Source of the DNA: Mya arenaria
Taxonomy: Eukaryota > Mollusca > Bivalvia > Myida > Myidae
Assembly (NCBI RefSeq): GCF_026914265.1
Contig: NC_069130.1
Location: 9,734,700 to 9,798,699, forward strand
Reading direction: 5' to 3'
Length of the DNA stretch: 64,000 nucleotides
In this document: positions 54,061 to 64,000 of the stretch, piece after piece
Position numbering within the stretch: position 1 is the first letter of the stretch
How the letters are laid out: every line of letters starts with the position of its first letter
Made by a program: the position numbers and the translations under genes
The notes under the pieces: generated by a model
Database searches by the model: none
What the model saw: only the letters and a program-made list of their open reading frames with translations
Told to the model about the DNA's origin: nothing

Positions 54061-54068
54061 TATAAAAG
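54061..54068 (+). promoter_or_regulatory. Candidate TATA box of the secreted peptide gene
   Basis: CATATAAAAGGGGCGG, a good TATA match followed by a GC-rich patch, lies 175 bp before the start codon at 54236, so a transcript would start near 54090. Confidence 0.45.
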
Positions 54069-54235
54069 GGGCGGAAAAGGTTTGATAATGTTTTCTATTA
54101 AAGCACGCGAGTCTTGGTTTCATAAGCGCATCATTACCATTAACCGGGATTGAACGCTTTGAAGAGGATATTCCGAGATTGAACTAGTGCGTGCTGGGAA
54201 TTGCAGGGGATATTTTGATCATACATTCTTGCAAC

Positions 54236-57200
54236 ATGGTCTTGCCTAGGATTTGGAATCTGTGGGGATATTGTCGGATGTTGGTTCTGTTGCTGGTTTT
54301 CTGCTATATTGTCAGCGCCGACGATCAGGTATGTACTGTTGTCAAAATTTGGTGTGTACGGTCCTAGAAATGTATGTAAATTGCTTTAATACATATACAT
54401 CATCACATATGTGTTTTTACCAATCCAAACTTATAATCTAAATGAGTTTCCATGAAAGAAGAATCAGCATTTCTGAACTTTTGATTATAATATACATGTA
54501 TATTAAAAGAGTACTTTTTTTAATTAATTCTAAAGACTTTTTGTTTCGTTCTGAGTTTCGCCATAGCACCTTTATATGCAAAATAGATACTTGTACTAAC
54601 GTATTTTAACATAGTTTGTGTATTCAAGTCATTTTTATCAATGTCAGTTTTAGGTCAAGGTCATGCATGGAAACATATGTTGACCTTAAAACCAATATGT
54701 AAGCAAAACATTTCTTTATTATGTAGGATAACCAAACACAATTTGAAAAAGTCCCAATTAACAACACTATTAAACAGAAAGGTCAAAATTCCAAAGCAAT
54801 TCGAGGTTCTAATTAAAAATGCATGCCATTGTTTCTAGCTCAGCTTTTATAATGTAATAGTGGCGAATGTTTTATTTTTTTATCCAACTGACCTACTAGT
54901 ATGTATAATATTCCTTTGTTAAAACATTTTTTTAAATGTTGTCGTACCCTCTTAAGAAGTTAATAACATAATACAATGTACTTTCATATAGCAAAAGAAC
55001 TCGTATGATTTTTTTTCAGTTCCTGTGTTGCATGGCGGGAATCAAGAAGGTCCGCCATATTTCCATATGCCCCGCCCCCTGTTGCCATGGGTACGAGGAA
55101 CACTCGGTTTACACTGCGATGATGGCCCAAATATCATTCTGTAGGAAAGTTGAAGAGGTCAGTGTTAATTGTTACACAATTAAAGTCATTCAAGCAAGAA
55201 CCTCCCGCTGTGAAAAAGTTGCTTAAAAAAACCCCTCAAACATAAATTATTAAAAAAATCAAATGCTATGTCCTATTAAGGTTTGGCCCGATTTTTCAGA
55301 TCATTTTTCAAAGTTTTTTACTGTGATTTACGACATTGTTGTTTACTTTTAAACATGAACTTTCTGATGGTTTGCTCATAAATCGATAAATAACAAGTGC
55401 AGTTAAATATTTTTCTCAAATCTTGTTTCTAATATTTCGAAGCAAAAGCGTATCCAGTCAAGTCGGATCTGAAGGTCAACGATTATTATGTTAACAACGT
55501 TGTTAACTTTAAGACAGTTCTGAACAATCGTCCCAATGTTTACCAAACTTGATGCGTGTGTCCTTTCAAACATGTATGTGTAAGTGTTATGAGTGCTAAG
55601 AATATTATCAGATTATGGCTCAAGGGCATTTTATGTTTAATCCCGTTTCGTTACAAGATTAGGAATAATTTCAGTTGCTATCATTGTTGACACTTATCCA
55701 ATATATGTATCTAGTAAGTAATCAACAAACGACCAGCATAAATTTGTAAATGGGCATTTATTTAATGCCGTAACAAAAATATAGATATATTAGAAAGCTT
55801 TCTGTTTTATTATCGATGCTACTCAAACAGCACGATATACAATGAGTTAAATTGCATTACTTCCCTTTAACCATAAACTCTATTGCATGTATTGTTTATA
55901 TACTGATGTTGAACACTCCAAAAGCACTTGTTAATCGGACTTCACACAGTAAACATGTAATCAAAACTTTGTGTCTTTGTACATCTCACACCAATTCCAA
56001 GGAATACAACACTCAGGAATACAACACTCCCTCCTCTAGAATCTATTTACTGCTTCTTTGAATACTTTGTTCCATGCGCCATTTTGAGTTTTAAACTTTT
56101 AAAAAATGTTAGTTCTTTGATAAATGTTAAGACGTTGTGCCATAGGTTTGTATCGTCGTATATTTCATATTTGGTCCTGACCAGAATTAGTCAAATAGGT
56201 TATTGTTTCTTCACGTTGCCATGTATGTTTTTTTATTGTCCTTTTATACCTTACTGGATGATCAAATCATCAACAACACCTACACGAGTGTCAATATAAG
56301 TTATGACGCAGGAAACGACGCCCAAGACATTGTTGATATGGGGCGATAATTATTTGAGTTTTTCCTCTAATATAATCCACGGGAACTCCCAAAGCTTGTC
56401 ATAAATTTTGCCTTATTTAATAACAGCAACACAAGTTTTTGTACAAATGCACGGTTCTTTGTTGTTTCCATGAGGGGATTATTTTGACATTCTTTATTCG
56501 GTCATTTAAATGCATATAAACGGAGAGAAATAACAATACATTAGAATTAAGAGTGATATGGAATTTGATCTTTATTATTTTCTTAAATCAATTTAAAATA
56601 TAGATATAAAGGATATTGAAATCACGACCGTACTAACATTATTCCTGGACGAGATTAATACTACTGTGTATTATATGATGAGGAGTTGAAGATTCCTATG
56701 ATCACAAGAAGCACAAAAGACCTCTCTGTTTCACCTGCTTTGGAACAAGTGTTTAACCGAATGCCAGAAAGCAATGTCATTTCCCGCGCTTTATGAATTG
56801 CAGAAATGTGGTACACGGAATAATTAAAAAAGAGCACAGATATGTACATTCGATCGTTTTAAATATGTTTATAAGCAGAATGTATTCGTACATGATATCA
56901 AATAAGAATTACAACACAAAACTTTATTTTTGACGAAATTTGCTTGCTTTTGAATAGTAACGTCATATCCAGTTATATGACGTCATAATTTATTATTGAC
57001 GTCATTTCATGTTTAAACATATTAAGTCTTCACGAAATCAAGATAAAATAACACGCCATCCTCGTAAGATTTAGCTTCAGAATGTACTCCTGAATGCAAT
57101 TAAATCTTCATAATAAGTACAAAATGAGAAATAAACTTGCTAAAATATTGCCAATTAAGTAATTAGTTTTGCAATTCAATTTGTTTACAAACATTCAGAG

Positions 57201-58375
57201 TGATATGTTTTCTCATAAAAAGAAATAGAGCAATGCAATATTAAACATGTGCAATACAGAAAAAATACATGATGGCTATATTAAACCAGAAAACAAGGTG
57301 TAGCATCTGATGCATCTTAATGCATATTTTATGTATTGCGTTTTTGAAATAATTTATGATTCTGTAAATAAAATCGCATGGAATCCGAAATACTTCAGTC
57401 GACAATGAAAATTGCATAATATTCCATCATTAAACATTTAATACTTGTTTTGATGATATTGCTAATGGAAACACTCGTTAATATTACCGACACAGTTTTG
57501 TATTACAGTTTCCATGTGCTTAGATTAAGAAATGGCGTTAATTGAAAGGAAAGCTACTATAATTGATATATTTTTGAATAGGTTATCGTTTCTACGAAGC
57601 AACAAAACGCATAAAATGTCATCGAAATATGCTTTCGGAACTCCTCGGCCATTTTTATCGAAAACAACCTCGGATGTATGCCGTAACATCAGTAGAAGTA
57701 GTTCGTAATTTTTTAAATTATATCATTAATTAAATTTATGTAGTGTTTTAGAGTTGTATTTATTGATCTAAGTTTAAATTGATTGCCAGAGAAGTGTATT
57801 ATTGCAAACATAATTAAGATTAACTGCTAAATAAAATTACTACGCGATCTACTTGCAGCGGACTTACACGTACCACTTTTCGAGTGTGTAAACCGTCCAA
57901 ATACATCCGAGTTTGTTTTTGATAAAAATGGCCGAGGTGCTCCGAATGCGAAGTATGTGTAAAAGTCCAACGTCATCAAGGTATGTGTAAAGTGCTACAT
58001 CATCAAGGCTTGTGTAAAGTTCTACATCATCAAGGCTTGTGTAAAGTGCTACGTCATCGAGGTATGGGTAAAATATACAAACGATGAGGAAAGGAATTTT
58101 TGCGATAGCCATAAAGCCAACAAGTCCACGCTCAAAGAACATTCACAAACAATACCCGACCTTCACTTACAACGTTTACACGTGCATATATGTTTACATA
58201 CATACACACAAACCCGCACTAAGTGTTTCGCAACCTCTACAATGGTGAGTTGGTAGTCAAGAAATTATAAAAAATAATACCATTTCCTTTTCAGGACACC
58301 TCTCAAGAGTTGACACCCGCCGTGAGAGAGAAATGGGGAGCACGGCGATACCCCGACAAGCTGTTCCACTTCTAA
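54236..58375 (+). CDS. Small secreted cysteine-rich peptide, unknown family
   Basis: Three exons, 54236-54328, 55020-55157 and 58295-58375, all in phase 0 with clean GT-AG junctions, give 103 residues and a stop. Residues 1-28 are a signal peptide: a basic start, then RMLVLLLVFCYIVSA, with a likely cut before DDQ. The mature chain of about 75 residues has six cysteines at 34, 35, 48, 52, 53 and 72, a CC-C-CC-C arrangement that suggests three disulfides, then a polar tail ending WGARRYPDKLFHF. Each exon carries one part: signal, cysteine core, tail. I do not recognise the family; it could be a hormone-like, antimicrobial or matrix peptide. Intron 2 holds a Mutator-like MITE and a minisatellite. 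It rests on splice logic and the signal peptide, not homology. Confidence 0.65.
55160..57620 (+). other. Intron 2 of the secreted peptide gene, left part
   Basis: AT-rich; open frames at 55852-56299 and 56661-56849 look like chance. No exon or defined repeat seen. Confidence 0.35.
57632..57948. mobile_element. Mutator-like MITE family E, copy 4
   Basis: Begins CTTTCGGAACTCCTCGGCCA and ends GCTCCGAATG, in the same orientation as copy 2. Flanks CGAAATATG / CGAAGTATG are a 9-bp duplication with one mismatch (57623-57631, 57949-57957). Confidence 0.88.
57957..58064. repeat. 27-bp minisatellite, 4 units
   Basis: Unit GTGTAAAGTGCTACATCATC plus AAGGCTT. It begins within the target duplication of the adjoining MITE, so it grew from or next to the insertion junction. 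Confidence 0.85.
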
Positions 58376-58379
58376 CACA

Positions 58380-59580
58380 GGACTTTCGAGGGACGTTGGC
58401 TAAGAGCTTTTCAAGCCTAACAAATAATATTGATTCCGGCTTCCCGACATTCCCAACTCGTTTGCACGCGACCCTTGCAAGCTGATCGTTATGTTGTTTT
58501 TCTTTCGGTTAACATTTTGGTAGTTTCGGAACAGACAGGATGCGTCAATGTACCCAGAATAAATGGCGGCGGTGTAAAGTGTAAATAATACCACGACACG
58601 ACTTCGCTGCATTCTTTTTACGCCTATTAGAAATGAGGACCAAGACGTCTTCAGAAGTTTGAAGGAAAACACTATCAATGATTGGACCGAGAGCTTGCTC
58701 TTATGTGCACCATGTTAAATCATTATTGAGTGCACTCTTAAAACAATATAAATATATATAATATTTAAATTCATTCTCCCACGTCCCCTGTGTAATATAG
58801 GTTAGTGTAACGCTCCTAAAAGATGATATCTATTTTTCTTACATTCCAATTTTAAAGTTTGTATGACATTTTGTTTAAGACCTGAATATTATCTAAGTTC
58901 TCTCAGAAATATATGTTTCAACCAATGATAAACAGCTGCACTTTCTTCATTTTCGTTTGCATTGTTTATGTTTTTTTCCCAGATTAATCGAGCCTTCCTC
59001 GTTAAATTTCTCGTAATCAGGAGGTATCTATATGTCTTCAAAGAACATCCAACTTGGATTTTGAAAATTCGAGGTTGTTTATAACATAAAAAACAAACAA
59101 AATTAGAACAATAAGAACACTTTCACAATAAGAACACTTTCAAATCAATTTAATAATGAGTCAAAGAGTAAACAATGGTAATAAGCAAATAAAAATACTG
59201 AAAATGAAAACTATTTTAACCTTGTAATTCGAATACTTTAATAAGGAATGAAAGGAAGTTTTTTTTCAAGGTTTCAAATATATCCGTATAGCATACTGCT
59301 ACCAACAAAACACACGTCGTTTGTTATTTGTCAGATGCAATTATAAGGCCATGTTAACGTTTAATAGAAATGAGACATTTGACATAGATAATAAAGCAAT
59401 CGAATGGGATGCCATAGGACGAAAGACAGTATTCAGTCTTTCATTGATATGAGTGAGCACTGCAATAAATATTTGACTCGTGGCTTCGTACCCGTAACAT
59501 TTAATTTTGTCCTGTGTTAGTGCTATTGCACGATGATTAAGACTTGTTATAAAATAATGCTTTCCCGTGATTTATAGTTT
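58380..59580. other. 3' region of the secreted peptide gene and spacer
   Basis: No gene seen. The minus-strand open frame 58400-58678 has no recognisable content. A possible poly(A) signal is not clear. Confidence 0.35.
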
Positions 59581-59587
59581 TTTTTCC

Positions 59588-59938
59588 AGTGAAATATATG
59601 TGATATTTTACTGTTTCAAACAGTGAAATAACATTAAAATATTTTTCACTGTTTTAAAATGAGCCCGTTATCGATTCCAAAACAAACATCAGCGCGCTCC
59701 GGACTGGGGCACAATTTCAACAAAATAATTTCAGAAATGGCATTACGATCGCATATATTTTGGCGCGCTTTTCTAAAAATTAGACACATAATGCAAAGAA
59801 AAAATGTTGGTTTCAGTTTAAGAACGAATATATTTAACCACATGAACACCAAAAGTAAATATTTCACTCATAGCTATGCCACTCATGAAATATAGCCTTT
59901 GGTGTTCACTCGGTGAAATATGTTACTATCTTTCACTG
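59588..59938. mobile_element. Candidate TIR element
   Basis: Left end CAGTGAAATATATGTGATAT and right end the complement of CAGTGAAAGATAGTAACATA, an imperfect inverted repeat of about 25 bp. A further CAGTGAAATAA lies inside. No clear target duplication, and no second copy in the window. Confidence 0.45.
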
Positions 59939-59944
59939 AATCAA

Positions 59945-60530
59945 ACAAGTATCCTCTATTTAATCGTTTAATTGATATTTAATTTGTCTGCATTATTTAA
60001 ATCGTCAAAACAATTTAACATATGAACCTAGACACCTAACATTACAGTTCAATATTTTAGATTGTTGTCCTAAGATGTTCCTCTTAAACAGAACCTATAA
60101 AGAAAAATAAGTTTTGTATGCAGATATTCAAGAGTTAAGCGAGATGAAAATTTATTTAATATTTCGAGAGAAAAATCTTATAAATGTAAAAAATGGGTAA
60201 AAATCACAAGCACCGTTTCAGCAAAGACTTTGATAAACAGTGTAAAAAATCCGATAGTAAATTGCATTTTGAAAAAATACAATGGACACTTAAGAGAAAT
60301 AATCATATTAAACATTGCTTACATCAAAACTGACATCAAAATTATCAAAATGTTTTCATTAATATGTAAACATGAGTGTACCTAGTTTCAATTAGCTGAA
60401 TACAAACGTTTCCATAGCCGTACGCCAGCAGCTGTGCACAAGCACACATGATCTAGCGCAGTGTTTAATATCCCAGAACTATTTAACTGTTTGAATAGGC
60501 AAATATAGGGCTCAAGCTTGAACACCGATC
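59945..60530. other. Spacer downstream of the P450 gene
   Basis: AT-rich; probably includes the 3' untranslated region of the minus-strand P450. Nothing else seen. Confidence 0.35.
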
Positions 60531-60536
60531 ATCCTT

Positions 60537-63500
60537 TCACTTCTCCCGCCGTTTGATATCCAGCCATATTCCATCCTCGGTTCTCATGACAACGGACAGC
60601 TTCTTCCGCATCACGTGACCAGGTTTCAAGGAAAACTCAAATCTGGAACAAATATGCAATTTTATAAAATGACTTAATTTGAAACAAGAGGCCCATGAGG
60701 GCTTATGCTCTACTAATATTGCTCTATTGAGAGCATGTAGCTATATGTATAAAAGGGAGACTACACTACAGATATTCACAACTATTTGTCCCGTTTCACT
60801 TTTGGTCATTTTTAGTTCAAAGCATGTAACCATTTGTTTTACAGGGAGACAAACGAACAATACACTAACAGCTCTCTGTACAAAGTTATCTCCCTTAGAT
60901 ACGTTTTTTTGCATATCAAGGGCCATAATCCAGTCCTACACGGTCGGATGTGGCTGGTTTTCGAAAGGAATCGGGCTCTCAAGGATATCTAACTACTGTA
61001 TAAGTTTAATTCAGAAACAATGAAAACGTTATCGCGTTCACAAGCAGTTGTTTTCAGATACACGGACGGACGGACGGAAGACGGACGCCCCGCCATCGCT
61101 TGAGCTCTTCTGGCCTTTGGTCAGTAGAGCTAAAATCGATGGAAACTACGAGGATGCTCATTGAGGTATGTGCTTGTTTAAAGACGCAAGGATTCAAGCC
61201 CTACGGACATTCAACGAGACACACAGCACCAAAAGACAACAGCTATAGGTTACATGTTATTGCAAACACGCTGACTCTACTAATAATGATACATACCCAA
61301 ACATAACAAGAGAACGTACCGGTGTAAGAGTCTCGATATCACGACCTTCATCTCGTTCATGGCAAAGTTTTGACCAATACAGTTCCTGAAAATGACAATA
61401 GGAACCGGTTTATATAGTGACACAGTTGAGGTGAATCTACGAAGTTCGACAAACGTCTTAGCAAAAGGGGAATTGGTAGAAGGGATTGTATTGTGTTTTT
61501 TTATACAATCTATCTGCCTTCTTCACGTATTAACCATTGCAAGCCCCTGCCAAATTAATTTAAAAAACTTACTGGACTCTATACTGGTTATGAAACTGTA
61601 TACACTTATGATGGATTTAAAGTCTTATTATAAATGTTAGTTATATTGTATGTCATGTCGTTGTACCGACGACCTAATTTTTCTCACCTGGGTCCGGCGC
61701 TGAAGGGCACGAAGGCGAAGGGGTCCATATCTCTGGCAGCGTCCCCCTCGAAGCGACTGGGTCGGAAGTTGTCATAATCCTCACCCCACATAGACGCATT
61801 GTGATGGATGTTGTAGATGTCGATAGCTACATGCGAGCCTTAAAGGGATAATGTTCATATGACAAATACTATTGCGTTACTTATACTGCCAACAGATGCT
61901 GAGCGAGAATGTATATTCTTTCATATAGCAAGAAAAGTTGAGCAAACGAGAAGTATGGACAATGTTTCCTATTGCTGTCTTGCTTGAGTTACGATACTAG
62001 AAGTTTGGTTGTATGATTTGTGTTATTGACATGGAAGTTAATCTTGTAAAATAAGACTTAATAATCAAGGGAGGTCATTATTGTCCTGACTCTCTAAAAG
62101 GAGTTCGTGTTACTGCCTGTTATGAAAAATTGTGAGTCAGAACTAAAAATGTATTTAAACATTTGTAACACTTACGTGTTATTTGTTCAACAGTAAGTAA
62201 TTTAATTAATGGCAACGATAGGCCATACTGCTTATTTATAAAATATGATTGATTTATTATTCATTTTATTTACCATATAATGATATAAAAATGTATGGAA
62301 GACTAAACATCATCCGGCGTATCGTTGGACGCAAATCTTACGATAGAAAATAAACGCTGTATTTTTTCTTTTATGATAAGTTCCCATGTTTTTCAAATTT
62401 GAAAAGTAACGGATTTTGCTATATTCTGCAAAACTCGTGTGATATAACCCAGCATATTTATTTATGACATTACTAATTTTAATATCCTCCGGAGTGATCT
62501 CCCTTAGCGAGCGGTTTGTACCTTTTTCAGTTATGTAATTATTTATTGGGGAGAACTATTTTTATGTTCGTCTGTAGGCAATATTAAATGATGTTTTATT
62601 AAAAAGAAAACAAACAACATTTTTTGATTGACGACACGTGATTTTAATCATCATCATGTGATATGCGTTACACGACAGTGGTTACTGTTCAGCGAAGGGA
62701 AGTAACCGCTTTGTGGAGTTAAGAAAAAAATCCATACCTTCTGGAATGGTAAATCCCTCTATGTTTATGGCCTCAGTCATCTGACGTTGAATGAAGAACA
62801 CGGGACAGTAGAGCCGAAGGGCCTCCTTTATACATGTACTCAAGTAATCCAGTCGCGCAAGATCCTGACTGTAACATTCTTGTCAATGAGATTTATCTGT
62901 ACCCTACCCACAATCGAAGCGTCTCTGCCACTTTCCATCGAAAACACCTCGAATGTTTATGAACGGTAATTTTTTACATTTAACTACGCTGAAAGTTTAT
63001 CGCGTGGTAAATTAAAATTTAGCAGATACACCTTTTACACCTTTGAGTTTTATGCACATATACACTTCACTGTGAACCAATTTGAACTAAGCAATACAAA
63101 TTACACGTAAAACACTATAATTAGTTAGTAATTTTATTAACTTTTCGAACTACTTCTACTGGTGTACCGGCATACATCCGAGGTTGTTTTCGGTGGAAAA
63201 TGGCCGAGGTGTTCCGATTTATCTGTACTAACAATCATAACACAAAAACACAAAAGTATTTGTGAAAAACTCATTGAACGATTGGAAAAAAAATGGAAAC
63301 AGATAAACCTCAACGCTTTATCAACATACACCAATTCAATTCATTATTAAATTGACGGATACAAACCTCCATTCGCTATTATTGGATACGCATCTAGATT
63401 CATTAGAAACGGATACAAGCTACTCTTCATCGCTCACTGACAATCAGTTGTAGCAGATAAAGCTTGTTAAAAAGAGAAGCACTGCATTGTAAAAACAAAT

Positions 63501-63782
63501 TTCGTCGCAATGATGTATTCAAATTCAAATAATAATACACATATAGCATTGCGTACTGGTAACTATTAGAATTAAATTTAAACTACTATGCTGGTTTTGG
63601 ATGTTGTCAAGGTCTGGTAACCGTACAAAATAAAGTTAACTGCATAACCTACTATTGCAATATATCAGAATCCCTCCCCTCCAATATATCGTCAATCTCC
63701 TGACGGCAGCGGGCTTGTTCGTCCGGGTGTGCGGCTAGCGCGTACATCAGGAAACTCATTGCAGACGCCGTTGTATCGTGAC
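60537..63782 (-). CDS. Cytochrome P450, CYP4 clan, C-terminal exons (partial)
   Basis: Five minus-strand exons, 63653-63782, 62738-62868, 61688-61838, 61320-61385 and 60537-60642 (stop at 60537-60539), join in phase to give about 194 residues, the last two fifths of a P450. The first holds the I-helix [16 protein letters not shown], whose G completes the AGHDTTAS typical of CYP4. The second has the K-helix [10 protein letters not shown] (EXXR). The third has NFRPSRFEG and the start of the heme loop, FVPFSAGPR, completed in the fourth by [13 protein letters not shown], giving FXXGXRXCXG with its heme-ligand Cys. The last exon is the family's C-terminal strand pair ([14 protein letters not shown] ... 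EDGIWLDI). CYP4 enzymes are ER-membrane monooxygenases, often fatty-acid omega-hydroxylases. The N-terminal exons lie beyond the right edge. Confidence 0.93.
60683..61130. repeat. Dispersed repeat in the last P450 intron
   Basis: Begins ACAAGAGGCCCATGAGGGCT and ends with iterated GGAC (ACGGACGGACGGAAGACGGA) and TTCTGGCCTTTGGTCAGTAG. The style matches other short molluscan repeats here, but no second copy in the window confirms it. Confidence 0.4.
62911..63217. mobile_element. Mutator-like MITE family E, copy 5, in a P450 intron
   Basis: The right end CATCCGAGGTTGTTTTCGGT ... GGCCGAGGTGTTCCGATT matches the family; the left end is decayed (CAATCGAAGCGTCTCTGCCA). Same orientation as copies 1 and 3. 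An ATCTGTAC repeat occurs near both sides but is offset on the left, so the target duplication is unsure. Confidence 0.7.
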
Positions 63783-64000
63783 CTGGTATGAATTTTATCA
63801 GTATTTAAAGTATATGTAATTGTTCACATTTGGCATGCAACAGAAAATGGAGCGAATCGCAGCGAGGCAGTAGACTATATCAGTGACATGACGTAAGCTG
63901 CCATTGCCCTGAATGAATCTTAATTCTCACTCCGCCTATTCTGAACCATTAAGATGTTAAATTATGTAATCTTACTGTAACTAAATCACTCATTAAAACG
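63220..64000 (-). other. Right edge: P450 intron sequence and I-helix exon
   Basis: Apart from the exon at 63653-63782, no feature is seen. The exon upstream of the I-helix must lie past 64000. Confidence 0.4.

Noticed and set aside
58400-58678. 92-residue minus-strand frame
   Set aside because: It lies in the 3' region of the secreted peptide gene with no motif or splice support.

Overview
This is eukaryotic nuclear DNA, most likely from a bivalve mollusc. It is AT-rich, genes are split into short exons by long introns, and GT-AG splice sites hold reading frame across every model below. Short dispersed repeats of the kind I associate with bivalve genomes are dense (tRNA-derived SINEs, many terminal-inverted-repeat MITEs, minisatellites). 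Species cannot be fixed from the sequence alone. There is no prokaryotic operon structure and no CRISPR.

Layout. 0.3-2.3 kb (minus): three internal exons of a gene with a ubiquitin-like fold, running off the left edge. 3.6-7.6 kb: LINE relic, a TIR element inserted in it, SINEs, a pogo-like end. 7.9-9.7 kb: a partial, rearranged duplicate of the PSMC2 gene found intact at 24.3-34.2 kb. Its exon-5 copy stays open and can join in frame to a novel exon at 10.8-11.5 kb with a 25-26-residue repeat, a candidate chimeric gene. 12-14.3 kb: a 161-bp tandem array, a SINE, a C-rich TIR element. 15.0-17.5 kb: a young compact LTR element with one zinc-knuckle protein. 18.2 and 20.2-21.6 kb: tandem arrays of about 57 bp and 53 bp. 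24.3-34.2 kb (plus): complete PSMC2 (26S proteasome ATPase Rpt1), 12 coding exons, 433 residues.

37.2-46.0 kb (plus): a four-exon gene for a 233-residue secreted, probably GPI-anchored protein with ten mature cysteines, of the Ly6/uPAR (quiver/sleepless-like) type, its introns full of MITEs. 46-54 kb: mostly tandem repeats, foldbacks and a hAT-type element. 54.2-58.4 kb (plus): a three-exon gene for an unrecognised 103-residue secreted peptide with six cysteines. 60.5-63.8 kb (minus): the last five exons of a CYP4-clan cytochrome P450, running off the right edge.

The genes share no pathway; this is an ordinary mixed neighbourhood. The most unusual things are the PSMC2-derived chimeric candidate, the small cysteine-rich peptide gene, the Ly6-type gene with an NQQYP repeat loop, the single-protein LTR element, and several MITE families whose insertion junctions can be read because an empty copy of the same site lies elsewhere in the window.
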